Shown piece after piece: positions 1 to 6,050 of a stretch of 6,190 bases of DNA (within the stretch, counting starts at the first letter, position 1; each line of letters starts with the position of its first letter). Source of the DNA: Syntrophomonadaceae bacterium. GTDB taxonomy: Bacteria > Bacillota > Dethiobacteria > DTU022. The stretch lies in contig PUKR01000217.1 in NCBI GenBank assembly GCA_003552365.1, positions 1-6,190 of the forward strand, in the 5' to 3' direction. Below the pieces are notes generated by a model. The model did not search any database. It saw nothing but the letters and a program-made list of their open reading frames with translations, and was not told where the DNA came from. The position numbers and the translations under genes were made by a program.

Positions 1-875
1 CCAGTCCAGATAATTACGTACCCCAGGTTGGCAGTTACATCCCACAGGGGAGTGTCCCCGGTCGGGGTAAAGATCATCCCGCTGACCCTGAATATTCCGT
101 AAGCACCGGTTTTGATCATGATCCCGGACAGCAAACCGCTGGCCGGGGCCGGAGCAACGGGGTGGGCTTGTGGTAACCAGATATGCAGGGGAGCCATACC
201 GGCTTTGATCCCGAAGCCGATAATTAAAAAAGCCGCCGGCAGGTAGAGGGGGATATCCATAATGCTGATCATTTCAAGCAGGGGTTTAATAGCCGTAGTG
301 CCGAGCTCTGATTTTAATAAAAAAATTCCTGCCAGAAGGCTAAGTCCCCCTCCTATTCCAAGGTACAGGTAGTTGCGCCCGGCAGCCATTGCTTTGTCTG
401 TTTCTGAGTGAATCACCAGCAGGTATGAAGCAACGGACATTATTTCAAAGAAAATAAACAGGCTGAATAAGTCGCCGGTTAAAAATACCCCGAGACATCC
501 CCCCTGGGTTAACAGCAGGAAAAAGTAGTAACGGTTTCGGGCGTGTTCATGATCCATGTAAGTTATAGAAAAGACTGTGGCCAGAAACCAGATCAAAGCA
601 CTCAACAGGGTGAAAAAAGCCCCCATTGGGTCTGCGTAAAGGTGCAGGCCAAGATCCAGGTAACCGGGTAGAGGATAGATTACATCAGCCTTGTAAGTTA
701 AAAGAAAAAGGGCGGCGCTCATAACGGTTACGGCAGCCGTGACGGCAGCGGCAAATATATTGCGCAGGCCTTCGCTATTCAAGCCAAGCTTTGCCGCTAT
801 GGGTGCAGATAATATTGGCAGCAGGATAATTAAAAGCGGCAAAATACTCAGTTGTGCTGTTTCAGGATAGTTCAT
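1..875 (-). CDS. MrpD-like antiporter subunit, N-terminal part (P4, partial)
   Basis: The frame beginning at ATG 875 stays open to the left edge: 291 whole codons plus two bases. The protein starts MNYPETAQLSILPLLIILLP and carries the first eight or so helices of the NuoL/M/N-MrpD family. Visible functional residues are Glu144 in FSLFIFFEIMSVASY (TM5), Lys224 in GFGIKAGMAPLHIWLP (TM7) with His231, the AHPVAPAPASGLL loop (237-249), and Lys255 in GIMIKTGAYGIFR (TM8). The later histidines, TM10 lysine and TM12 lysine would lie outside the window; about 200 residues are probably missing. Over the 42 residues from the TM7 Gly-Ile-Lys to the TM8 Phe-Arg it matches P1 at 34 positions by eye, while P3 matches P1 at about 24, so P1 and P4 are the closest pair. 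The start is slightly uncertain: GAAGGGG is 14 bases before the ATG, and an in-frame TAA five codons upstream allows only ATA or CTG as alternatives. It is the last gene visible in the operon. Confidence 0.88.
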   Translation of the reverse strand, partial: MNYPETAQLSILPLLIILLPILSAPIAAKLGLNSEGLRNIFAAAVTAAVTVMSAALFLLTYKADVIYPLPGYLDLGLHLYADPMGAFFTLLSALIWFLATVFSITYMDHEHARNRYYFFLLLTQGGCLGVFLTGDLFSLFIFFEIMSVASYLLVIHSETDKAMAAGRNYLYLGIGGGLSLLAGIFLLKSELGTTAIKPLLEMISIMDIPLYLPAAFLIIGFGIKAGMAPLHIWLPQAHPVAPAPASGLLSGIMIKTGAYGIFRVSGMIFTPTGDTPLWDVTANLGYVIIWT

Positions 876-889
876 CAGTATTGCTTAAA

Positions 890-896
890 CCCCTTC
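890..896 (-). promoter_or_regulatory. Likely ribosome binding site of P4, with long spacing
   Basis: GAAGGGG begins directly after the TAA of P3 and lies 14 bases before ATG 875, longer than the usual 5-10. It would be 8 bases from an in-frame ATA and 11 from a CTG. Either the long spacing is tolerated, with help from ribosomes finishing P3, or a rare start codon is used. Confidence 0.45.
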
Positions 897-2447
897 TTAA
901 AAATAGATTGCAATGCCCCTTTCGATCAGTTCAAGGGGCAGGTTTACCGGTGTCAGCCCAAAAACCAGGCAGCCCAGGGCGAGCACAATTACAGGTGCCA
1001 GCAGCATGGCCGGGGCTTCTGTAAACAAAGGCAATTTGTTTTGCTTGCTTGTGAAGCCTGCGGTTTGGTGACCTGAACTATTACCGGTTAAACCGGAAAA
1101 CTCGCTGTGGCTATTAAGCTGTTCCGTTCCCAGGAAAGCCCGGGTCACGATGGGAAAGTAGTAAGCTGCATTAAGCATGCTGCTTATTAAAAGGATCATG
1201 ACCAGGATCATTGCTTCCAGTTCCAGGGCACCTAGGCCCAGGTGCCATTTACTGATAAAAATATTAAATGGCGGCATCCCAACGGCGGTAAGAGTGGCAA
1301 TGGTAAAGCAAGTCATGGTAACCGGCAGTTTTTGCCCGATTCCTTTTAGATTAGCAATCTGCCGGCTGCCTGCTTCTTTGACCATTATCCCGGCACAGAG
1401 GAACAAGGTGCCTTTCATAAAAGCATGTGCCAGGATATGGTATGCAGCTCCGATGATGGCCAGCTGGTTAATCATGGCAATACCAAGGATGATATAACCG
1501 ACCTGGGCAATGCCGGAATAGGCCAACCTGCGGATCAGGTCTTCCTGGGCCAGGGCCACAATGGAGCCGAAGATGATTGTAAATGCGCCCAAAAGAACCA
1601 GGTAATAAGCCCAGTCAAACTGGGCCAGGTAGTCGATACCGTATATATTGCCAAATACCCTGATCAAACCGTAAGCTCCTGTTTTGAGCATAATCATGGA
1701 AGAGATCGTTGCAGCGGGCAGGGGCGCTTCACTGTAGGCGTCGGGCATCCACAGGTGGAGGGGAAACAGGGCTGATTTTATGCCGAAAGCAACTGCAAAG
1801 CCGATGAAAGCGACCATAACCAGGGTTGATTGTTCCAAACCCAGGCCGGTTTCTGCAAAGGTAAGAGTGCCCGTCTCCCAGTAGATAACGGCGACTGCTA
1901 AGAAAAGGGTTACCCCGGCTATAATGGTCATGATTAAAAATTTATAAGCCGCCCGGATAGCAGAGCCGGTTTGATAATGGGCGACCAGAACAAAAAACAT
2001 GATCGACATGAATTCAAAGAAAAGGTAAAAGCTGAAAAAATCACCGGCTGCTGCTACCCCGTAACAGCCGCTTAAAACTAAAAGTTGAAAGCCGAAGTAG
2101 CGATGTCGCCTGCTTTCAAAAGGTTCGAGGTATCGTAGGGAATAGATGCTTACGATCAGCCCGGCAGCTGCAAAAAGCAGCAAAGTATAAAACCCAAGGT
2201 AATCTACCCGGAATGAAAGTCCGACGGGCGGTAAAATATCCAGGGTTAGTGAGGGAAATAAGCCTGCTTTTACCCGTGGGTAAAAAGAAAATGCAAATGC
2301 CAGGGGCAGGATAGTGGAAACCAAAACAAGGGTGTTTGTCAATTTCGGCCTGCCTGTGCCTGCCAGGTACAGGGCCAGTCCTGCTGAAAATGGCAGCAGC
2401 ACAATGACCAGCGGCAGCCAGTTTATAATGGGATTGTTTGTTTCCAT
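897..2447 (-). CDS. NuoM/MrpD-like proton-translocating subunit (P3)
   Basis: This 516-residue member of the NuoL/M/N-MrpA/D family has about 14 membrane helices. Expected functional residues are present: Glu145 in YLFFEFMSI, Lys224 in FGIKSALFPLHLWMP with His231, Lys255 in MIMLKTGAYGLIR, His337 and His341 with Lys345 in HAFMKG, and Lys400 in PPFNIFISK. The loop PDAYSEAPLPAATISS (235-250) lacks the usual PxPVSA; its SxAP and the following LKTGAYGLIR recall NuoM more than MrpD. Residues about 441-473 form a polar loop rich in Ser, Gly, Asn, Gln and Thr that separates the last two helices and is longer than the equivalent loop in P1 or P2. ATG at 2447 is preferred over the TTG two codons upstream because GGAGG sits 8 bases before the ATG but almost touches the TTG. 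The gene starts 20 bases after P2 ends and ends 21 bases before P4 starts. Its exact partner in known complexes cannot be fixed from motifs alone. Confidence 0.88.
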   Translation of the reverse strand: METNNPIINWLPLVIVLLPFSAGLALYLAGTGRPKLTNTLVLVSTILPLAFAFSFYPRVKAGLFPSLTLDILPPVGLSFRVDYLGFYTLLLFAAAGLIVSIYSLRYLEPFESRRHRYFGFQLLVLSGCYGVAAAGDFFSFYLFFEFMSIMFFVLVAHYQTGSAIRAAYKFLIMTIIAGVTLFLAVAVIYWETGTLTFAETGLGLEQSTLVMVAFIGFAVAFGIKSALFPLHLWMPDAYSEAPLPAATISSMIMLKTGAYGLIRVFGNIYGIDYLAQFDWAYYLVLLGAFTIIFGSIVALAQEDLIRRLAYSGIAQVGYIILGIAMINQLAIIGAAYHILAHAFMKGTLFLCAGIMVKEAGSRQIANLKGIGQKLPVTMTCFTIATLTAVGMPPFNIFISKWHLGLGALELEAMILVMILLISSMLNAAYYFPIVTRAFLGTEQLNSHSEFSGLTGNSSGHQTAGFTSKQNKLPLFTEAPAMLLAPVIVLALGCLVFGLTPVNLPLELIERGIAIYF

Positions 2448-2455
2448 TGGCAATC

Positions 2456-2460
2456 CCTCC
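2456..2460 (-). promoter_or_regulatory. Ribosome binding site deciding the P3 start
   Basis: GGAGG lies 8 bases before ATG 2447, a standard distance. The alternative TTG at 2453 would leave only about two bases, so the ATG is the better start. Confidence 0.72.
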
Positions 2461-2467
2461 CGGACAA

Positions 2468-3952
2468 CTAATAGTTTAAAATATAGGCGGCGATGTATTC
2501 GGCCGCCGGGATACTGGTCATATTACCGAAAAGACCCAGGACCAGGCACAAGGCGGCCAAGATAATTGTCGGTATGAGCATGGCCGGATGCGATTCGTTA
2601 CCGACAGGCCGGTCAAAGGTTCCCTCCTTGAAGAAAGCATTAACGATAATCGGCAGGTAGTAAAGGGCATTCAGTAAAGAACTGATCAAAATAACAAAGG
2701 CAAACAAGGGGTTCCCGCTTTCCATGCTGCCCTGGAGCAGGTACAGCTTACTTATATATCCGTTAATCGGCAAAATTCCGATCAATCCCAGTCCACCCAC
2801 AGCAAAGCAGAGCATGGTTAAAGGCATGCGCCGTCCTACCCCTTTCAGTTCACCGATGTTGGTTACGCCTGTTTCGTTGATCATTGCCCCGGCACAAAAA
2901 AACAGGGTAATTTTTAATAAAGCATGATTAACAAGGTGCAGAAGCCCTCCCGTCAAACCCAGCGGGTAAAACAGCAGGGCTCCCAGGGTAATATAGCCCA
3001 GCTGGCCGATAGTAGAATATGCCAGGCGCAGTTTTAAAACATCCTGCCGCAGGGCAAGAATGGATCCGGTAATAATGGTTACCGAAACCAGGACAAGCAG
3101 GTAGTGCTCAACGGCTAAATCCCTGATAATATCAGGATTGTATACAAAGTAAAGGACCCTGATAATGCCAAACACCCCGCTTTTAACGACCGCTACGGCA
3201 TGTAGCAAAGCACTAACCGGGGTGGGGGCCACCATTGCCCCCGGCAGCCAGGCGTGAAGGGGCATAATCGCCGCCTTGGTTCCGAATCCCGCAACTAAAA
3301 TAATTAGCAGGATTGTGAGAAGAGTGTGCGACTGTTCGGGAAAAGAACCAATATAGCCTCCGGGTCGAAAGAATTCTCCGGGCAGGTAAGCCTGGATAAT
3401 CAGCCAGGCAAAAACAATTAACGCCCCTCCGCTCAGGCAATAGATAATATATCTGGTTCCCGAACGGTGTGCATCTTTGGTGCCGGAGTGAATAACCAGG
3501 GGGTATGTAGCCAGGGTCAGCATTTCAAAGAAAAAGTACAGGGTGAACAGGTTGCCGGCAAATGCTACACCCATGGTAGCGCTCATGGAGATGATGTAAT
3601 AAAAATAGAACCGTTTTAACCTGGCGCCGTGCCCATGCATGTAGCCATGGGTGTAAACAATTGCAAAAACCCAGAGCGCACTTGACATCAGGCTGAAATA
3701 AAGCGCAGGCAAGTCCGCCCGCAGGTTCAGTTCGAAACCGGGCAGCAGGGAAAGAAGCTTGCTTTCCGGGATTAAGCCGCCCGTGGCCTGCGGGATCATC
3801 AAAACCACGGCAATAAAACCGGCCAGGGTTACCAACCCTGAGTATATGGTGATTCTTCTCAATGAGTTTTCAGGTGCCAGCAGGGCCAGGAATGCCCCAA
3901 GGCCGGGAATAAACACGGCCAAAGCCGGCAAAACAGATGCTGTTGTAGTCAT
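2468..3952 (-). CDS. Antiporter-like subunit with MrpA/NuoL-type loop (P2)
   Basis: This 494-residue polytopic membrane protein of the NuoL/M/N-MrpA/D family keeps Glu143 in LYFFFEMLTLA, Lys226 in FGTKAAIMPLHAWLP with His233, Lys257 in HAVAVVKSGVFGIIR, His339 and His343 with Lys347 in NHALLKI, and Lys402 in NGYISK. The loop after TM7 reads GAMVAPTPVSALLHA (238-252). This is the AMxxPTPVSAxxH pattern of MrpA and NuoL, one residue shorter than the DAHPxAPAPxS loop of its neighbours and with an added His251. It could thus be the missing N-terminal antiporter half of MrpA, whose tail is encoded by the two small upstream genes. It lacks the long C-terminal extension and lateral helix of NuoL and full MrpA (about 600-800 residues), so it is not a complete MrpA. 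The TM12 motif is GILPINGYISK, with leucine where most relatives have the first proline of PP. AAGGTGG lies shortly before the ATG, and 25 bases separate it from P1. Family membership is near certain; the MrpA/NuoL affinity is inferred from motifs. Confidence 0.88.
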   Translation of the reverse strand: MTTTASVLPALAVFIPGLGAFLALLAPENSLRRITIYSGLVTLAGFIAVVLMIPQATGGLIPESKLLSLLPGFELNLRADLPALYFSLMSSALWVFAIVYTHGYMHGHGARLKRFYFYYIISMSATMGVAFAGNLFTLYFFFEMLTLATYPLVIHSGTKDAHRSGTRYIIYCLSGGALIVFAWLIIQAYLPGEFFRPGGYIGSFPEQSHTLLTILLIILVAGFGTKAAIMPLHAWLPGAMVAPTPVSALLHAVAVVKSGVFGIIRVLYFVYNPDIIRDLAVEHYLLVLVSVTIITGSILALRQDVLKLRLAYSTIGQLGYITLGALLFYPLGLTGGLLHLVNHALLKITLFFCAGAMINETGVTNIGELKGVGRRMPLTMLCFAVGGLGLIGILPINGYISKLYLLQGSMESGNPLFAFVILISSLLNALYYLPIIVNAFFKEGTFDRPVGNESHPAMLIPTIILAALCLVLGLFGNMTSIPAAEYIAAYILNY

Positions 3953-3956
3953 TGCT

Positions 3957-3963
3957 CCACCTT
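3957..3963 (-). promoter_or_regulatory. Ribosome binding site of P2
   Basis: AAGGTGG on the minus strand lies in the 25-base gap between P1 and P2 and ends 4 bases before the ATG at 3952. The spacing is short but usable, and no other start near it is better placed. Confidence 0.6.
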
Positions 3964-3977
3964 ATTCTGTGTACATT

Positions 3978-5444
3978 TCATAACCCCATAAACCCTTGAG
4001 AGATAGTCCGGGCCAGCTGCAATGGCAGGTTATATGGTCCTACGGCCAGGATAAACGTAAGGGCCGCCAGAATGCCGATTGGAACTGTCATGCCCGGAGC
4101 AGCCTCCATTTTCAAGCCGGCTTCCTCTTTTGGGACGGCAAAAAAAGCGGTTACCACAATCGGAAAATAATAAGCCGCATTGAGCATACTGCTAAAGATC
4201 AGCAAAAAGACATAAGCCGGTTCTCCCGCATCAAGGGCACCCATGGCCAGCTGCAGTTTGCTTATAAAACCGTTAAAAGGTGGGATGCCGACCATGCTCA
4301 ATGTAGCCAGTGTAAAGCAGATCATTGTTGAAGGCATCTGGAGGCCGATTCCCTTCATTTCACTTATTTTACGCTTGCCGGTCTGGATAATTATCGCTCC
4401 GGCGCATAGAAAGAGGCAGCCTTTCATCATGGCATGTGTAAAAATATGAAATACTGCTCCGGTCAGCGACCTTTCGGTGAGCAGGGATAAACCGAGCAAT
4501 ATATAACCAATCTGGGCGATGCTTGAGTAGGCAAGCCGCCTTTTTAAATCATCCTGTAGCAGTGCCATGGCTGAACCCAAAAGGATCGTGATCACTGCCA
4601 GGGTCAGGGTGATATGGTGCAACTCCATTTCAAGGATCAGTTCAATCCCGAAGATATCGAAAAAAGCCCGGAAAAGTCCGTAAGCTCCGATCTTGATCAT
4701 GATCCCTGAAAGCAGGGCGCTGACGGGGGCAGGGGCAGCCGGGTGTGCATCAGGGAGCCATACATGGAGAGGGAACATGCCCGCCTTAATACCGAAGCTA
4801 ACCAAAAATCCGATGAAAGCCGCTGTCGCCAGGGGGGAGGCTGCGGTTAGAAGCGGGCCCTCTCCGAAAGCGGTTGTTCCTGCCAAATGATAAACAATCA
4901 GCAGGCTGAAAAACAGCCCCAAACCACCGGCAATGGACATGTAAAGGTATTTATTACCGGCAAATAAAGCATAGTTATCTTCTTCATGAGCCACCAGGAA
5001 ATAGGAAGTTACGGCCATCAATTCGAAAAAAAGCAGGAAGCCGAGCAGGTCAGCGGCAAAAACAACCCCCAGGTTGGTGAATTGCGCCAGTAACAAAAAA
5101 GTATAATACCTGGGCCGGGCGTGGCCGTGCAGCATGTACTCCGGTGAATAACGGGCGGCCAGTACCCACAGGAAAGCAATCAGCAGGCCTATATAAAGGC
5201 TGAGGCTGTCAACCCGTAAACTGATTGCCAGGGGCAGCGAGAAGAAGCTGTAAGCGCTTTCAACAGGTTCACCACGTACTACGGGAGGGATTAAAAACAA
5301 AGCCAGTCCAAAAACCGCCAGGGTGATCATTATAACCAGGGTTTCACCGTAAACCAGGTTGCGGTGGGCAAGATAGCAGGTGATGATGGCCCCTGCAAAT
5401 AAAAGAATGAGTATTGTCGCCGGTATGTGTGATGGTTCGAACAT
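3978..5444 (-). CDS. MrpD-like proton/cation-translocating antiporter subunit (P1)
   Basis: This 488-residue, very hydrophobic protein of the proton-conducting transporter family (NuoL/M/N, MrpA/D, MbhH) has the length typical of MrpD/NuoM, about 14 helices. Key residues are in place: Glu141 in GFLLFFELMAV (TM5), Lys220 in FGIKAGMFPLHVWLP (TM7) with His226, the DAHPAAPAPVSALL loop at 232-245, Lys251 in GIMIKIGAYGLFR (TM8), His333 and His337 with Lys341 in HAMMKG, and Lys396 in PPFNGFISK (TM12). By family knowledge these form the half-channels and the central polar axis for ion movement. The ORF can be extended to a TTG at 5492, but ATG at 5444 is preferred because GAGGTGA lies 7 bases before it and the 16 extra residues are hydrophilic and unlike the family. 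A 55-base gap, the largest in the window, separates it from the MbhE-like gene. The AHPxAPAPxS loop makes P4 its closest relative here. An assignment as NuoM or HyfB-like is possible but less likely given the neighbours. Confidence 0.9.
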   Translation of the reverse strand: MFEPSHIPATILILLFAGAIITCYLAHRNLVYGETLVIMITLAVFGLALFLIPPVVRGEPVESAYSFFSLPLAISLRVDSLSLYIGLLIAFLWVLAARYSPEYMLHGHARPRYYTFLLLAQFTNLGVVFAADLLGFLLFFELMAVTSYFLVAHEEDNYALFAGNKYLYMSIAGGLGLFFSLLIVYHLAGTTAFGEGPLLTAASPLATAAFIGFLVSFGIKAGMFPLHVWLPDAHPAAPAPVSALLSGIMIKIGAYGLFRAFFDIFGIELILEMELHHITLTLAVITILLGSAMALLQDDLKRRLAYSSIAQIGYILLGLSLLTERSLTGAVFHIFTHAMMKGCLFLCAGAIIIQTGKRKISEMKGIGLQMPSTMICFTLATLSMVGIPPFNGFISKLQLAMGALDAGEPAYVFLLIFSSMLNAAYYFPIVVTAFFAVPKEEAGLKMEAAPGMTVPIGILAALTFILAVGPYNLPLQLARTISQGFMGL

Positions 5445-5451
5445 TTCTGCT

Positions 5452-5458
5452 TCACCTC
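5452..5458 (-). promoter_or_regulatory. Ribosome binding site deciding the P1 start
   Basis: GAGGTGA on the minus strand lies 7 bases before ATG 5444. It falls inside the longer TTG-initiated reading frame and so argues that the true start is 5444, giving 488 rather than 504 residues. Confidence 0.75.
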
Positions 5459-5499
5459 GTTGTTGTTCTACGCATAATAATACGGCTATCAAGTTGCTT

Positions 5500-5811
5500 T
5501 TATTTTTGTGGCGGCCCCGTTTTGTTTAAGGTCGTCAGGGTTAAGGCCACGGCCACCACTGCGCAAAAAATCACTGTCGTTTCAAGGAAAGTATCGTAAG
5601 CCCGGTAATCAAGCAAAATGTTGCCGACCAGGTTGTAGCCGATACTTTCATCCACTCCTTTTTCTATGTAACGTTCGGCTACATAATTGTGGTGAGGGTT
5701 GTCGGGATTGCCGTAAAGGGGCATTTCCATAACTACAAGCACTAACATGTAATTAACTGCTATAGCGATTGAAAAAACCACTGCTAAAAAAAGCATTCTT
5801 TGTTTTTTCAT
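5500..5811 (-). CDS. MbhE-type subunit (MrpA C-terminal-like)
   Basis: This 103-residue protein has two predicted membrane helices (about residues 7-29 and 78-96) flanking a hydrophilic segment at 30-60 that contains NPDNPHH and several acidic residues. The stretch NILLDYRAYDTFLE at 64-77 (Asp68, Arg70, Asp73, Glu77) matches the NxxxxxDxRxxDTxxE pattern of MbhE and of the extreme C-terminal part of MrpA. With the preceding MbhD-like gene it therefore forms a separate MrpA 'tail' in two polypeptides, as in archaeal Mbh operons. The family usually has glycine before the last Glu; here it is Leu76, a small oddity. The start is well supported: AAGGAGG ends 8 bases upstream, inside the last codons of the previous gene, and stop and start overlap as TAATG. 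The function is inferred to be structural and ion-conducting within the membrane arm; no catalytic role is visible. Unlike known Mrp/Mbh operons, it is followed directly by a large antiporter subunit rather than by MrpB and MrpC. Confidence 0.83.
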   Translation of the reverse strand: MKKQRMLFLAVVFSIAIAVNYMLVLVVMEMPLYGNPDNPHHNYVAERYIEKGVDESIGYNLVGNILLDYRAYDTFLETTVIFCAVVAVALTLTTLNKTGPPQK

Positions 5812-6050
5812 TAATGCGGCCTCCTTCCGACCCGGCTAACCACCGCGATCATCAATACAGTTGAAGCTATTCCCACTGCCGCCTCGGTTATGGCTATATC
5901 GGGGGCGTTAAGCTGCTGCCAGACCAGAGCCATTATGCTGCTGTATACACCAAATATTATTACAATATAAATCAGGTCTTCAAAAATAAATACCGAAACG
6001 GTAATCACCAGCAGGGCTGATAGTAAAATGAAAAGCAGCGGATCGGTCAT
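5811..6050 (-). CDS. MbhD-type subunit (DUF4040 family; MrpA C-terminal-like)
   Basis: This 79-residue hydrophobic protein has about three membrane helices (residues 5-23, 25-45 and 52-73) and a short basic C-terminus (RVGRRP). The signature LNAPDIAITEAAVG at residues 47-60, including Glu56, is the hallmark of the MbhD/DUF4040 family, which is equivalent to part of the C-terminal region of MrpA and is related to NuoJ. In Mbh and Mrp structures this region lines an ion path between the antiporter-like subunits, so a role in cation translocation is expected; that is family knowledge, not proved here. The length is normal for a stand-alone MbhD. The ATG overlaps the upstream TGA as ATGA, and AGGAGG lies 10 bases before it. 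Its TAA shares one base with the ATG of the MbhE-like gene. The alternative name 'MrpB-like' sometimes seen in databases for this domain should not be confused with true MrpB (MnhB). Confidence 0.88.
   Translation of the reverse strand: MTDPLLFILLSALLVITVSVFIFEDLIYIVIIFGVYSSIMALVWQQLNAPDIAITEAAVGIASTVLMIAVVSRVGRRPH
5820..5826 (-). promoter_or_regulatory. Ribosome binding site of the MbhE-like gene
   Basis: AAGGAGG, a near-perfect Shine-Dalgarno sequence, lies 8 bases before the ATG at 5811. It is embedded in the Gly-Arg-Arg codons that end the MbhD-like gene, so the basic tail of that protein and this site share bases. It fixes the start at the TAATG junction. Confidence 0.8.

Noticed and set aside
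852..1775. Plus-strand open frames of 74-116 codons (852-1076, 1177-1497, 1425-1775).
   Set aside because: They lie antisense to P3 and give Cys/Gln/Arg-rich or mixed peptides with no recognisable family. The minus-strand frame has clear conserved motifs throughout.
2314..4890. Further plus-strand frames (2314-2565, 2724-2927, 3759-3983, 3996-4331, 4243-4449, 4693-4890) and a minus-strand frame at 3213-3440.
   Set aside because: All are shadows of P1, P2 or P3 in other frames, without plausible domains or good starts.
5465..5492. Possible promoter on the minus strand in the 55-base gap: TTGATA, 16 bases, TAGAAC.
   Set aside because: The -35-like hexamer is good but the -10-like one matches poorly, and initiation there would fall almost on the ribosome binding site. 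Chance is as likely, so no promoter is called.
5445..5492. TTG-initiated 16-residue extension of P1.
   Set aside because: The extension is hydrophilic, has no matching ribosome binding site and contains the good site for ATG 5444.
5414..5732. Plus-strand frames opposite the MbhE-like gene and the start of P1.
   Set aside because: They are antisense to a gene with an intact family signature and strong translation signals, and the products are unrecognisable.
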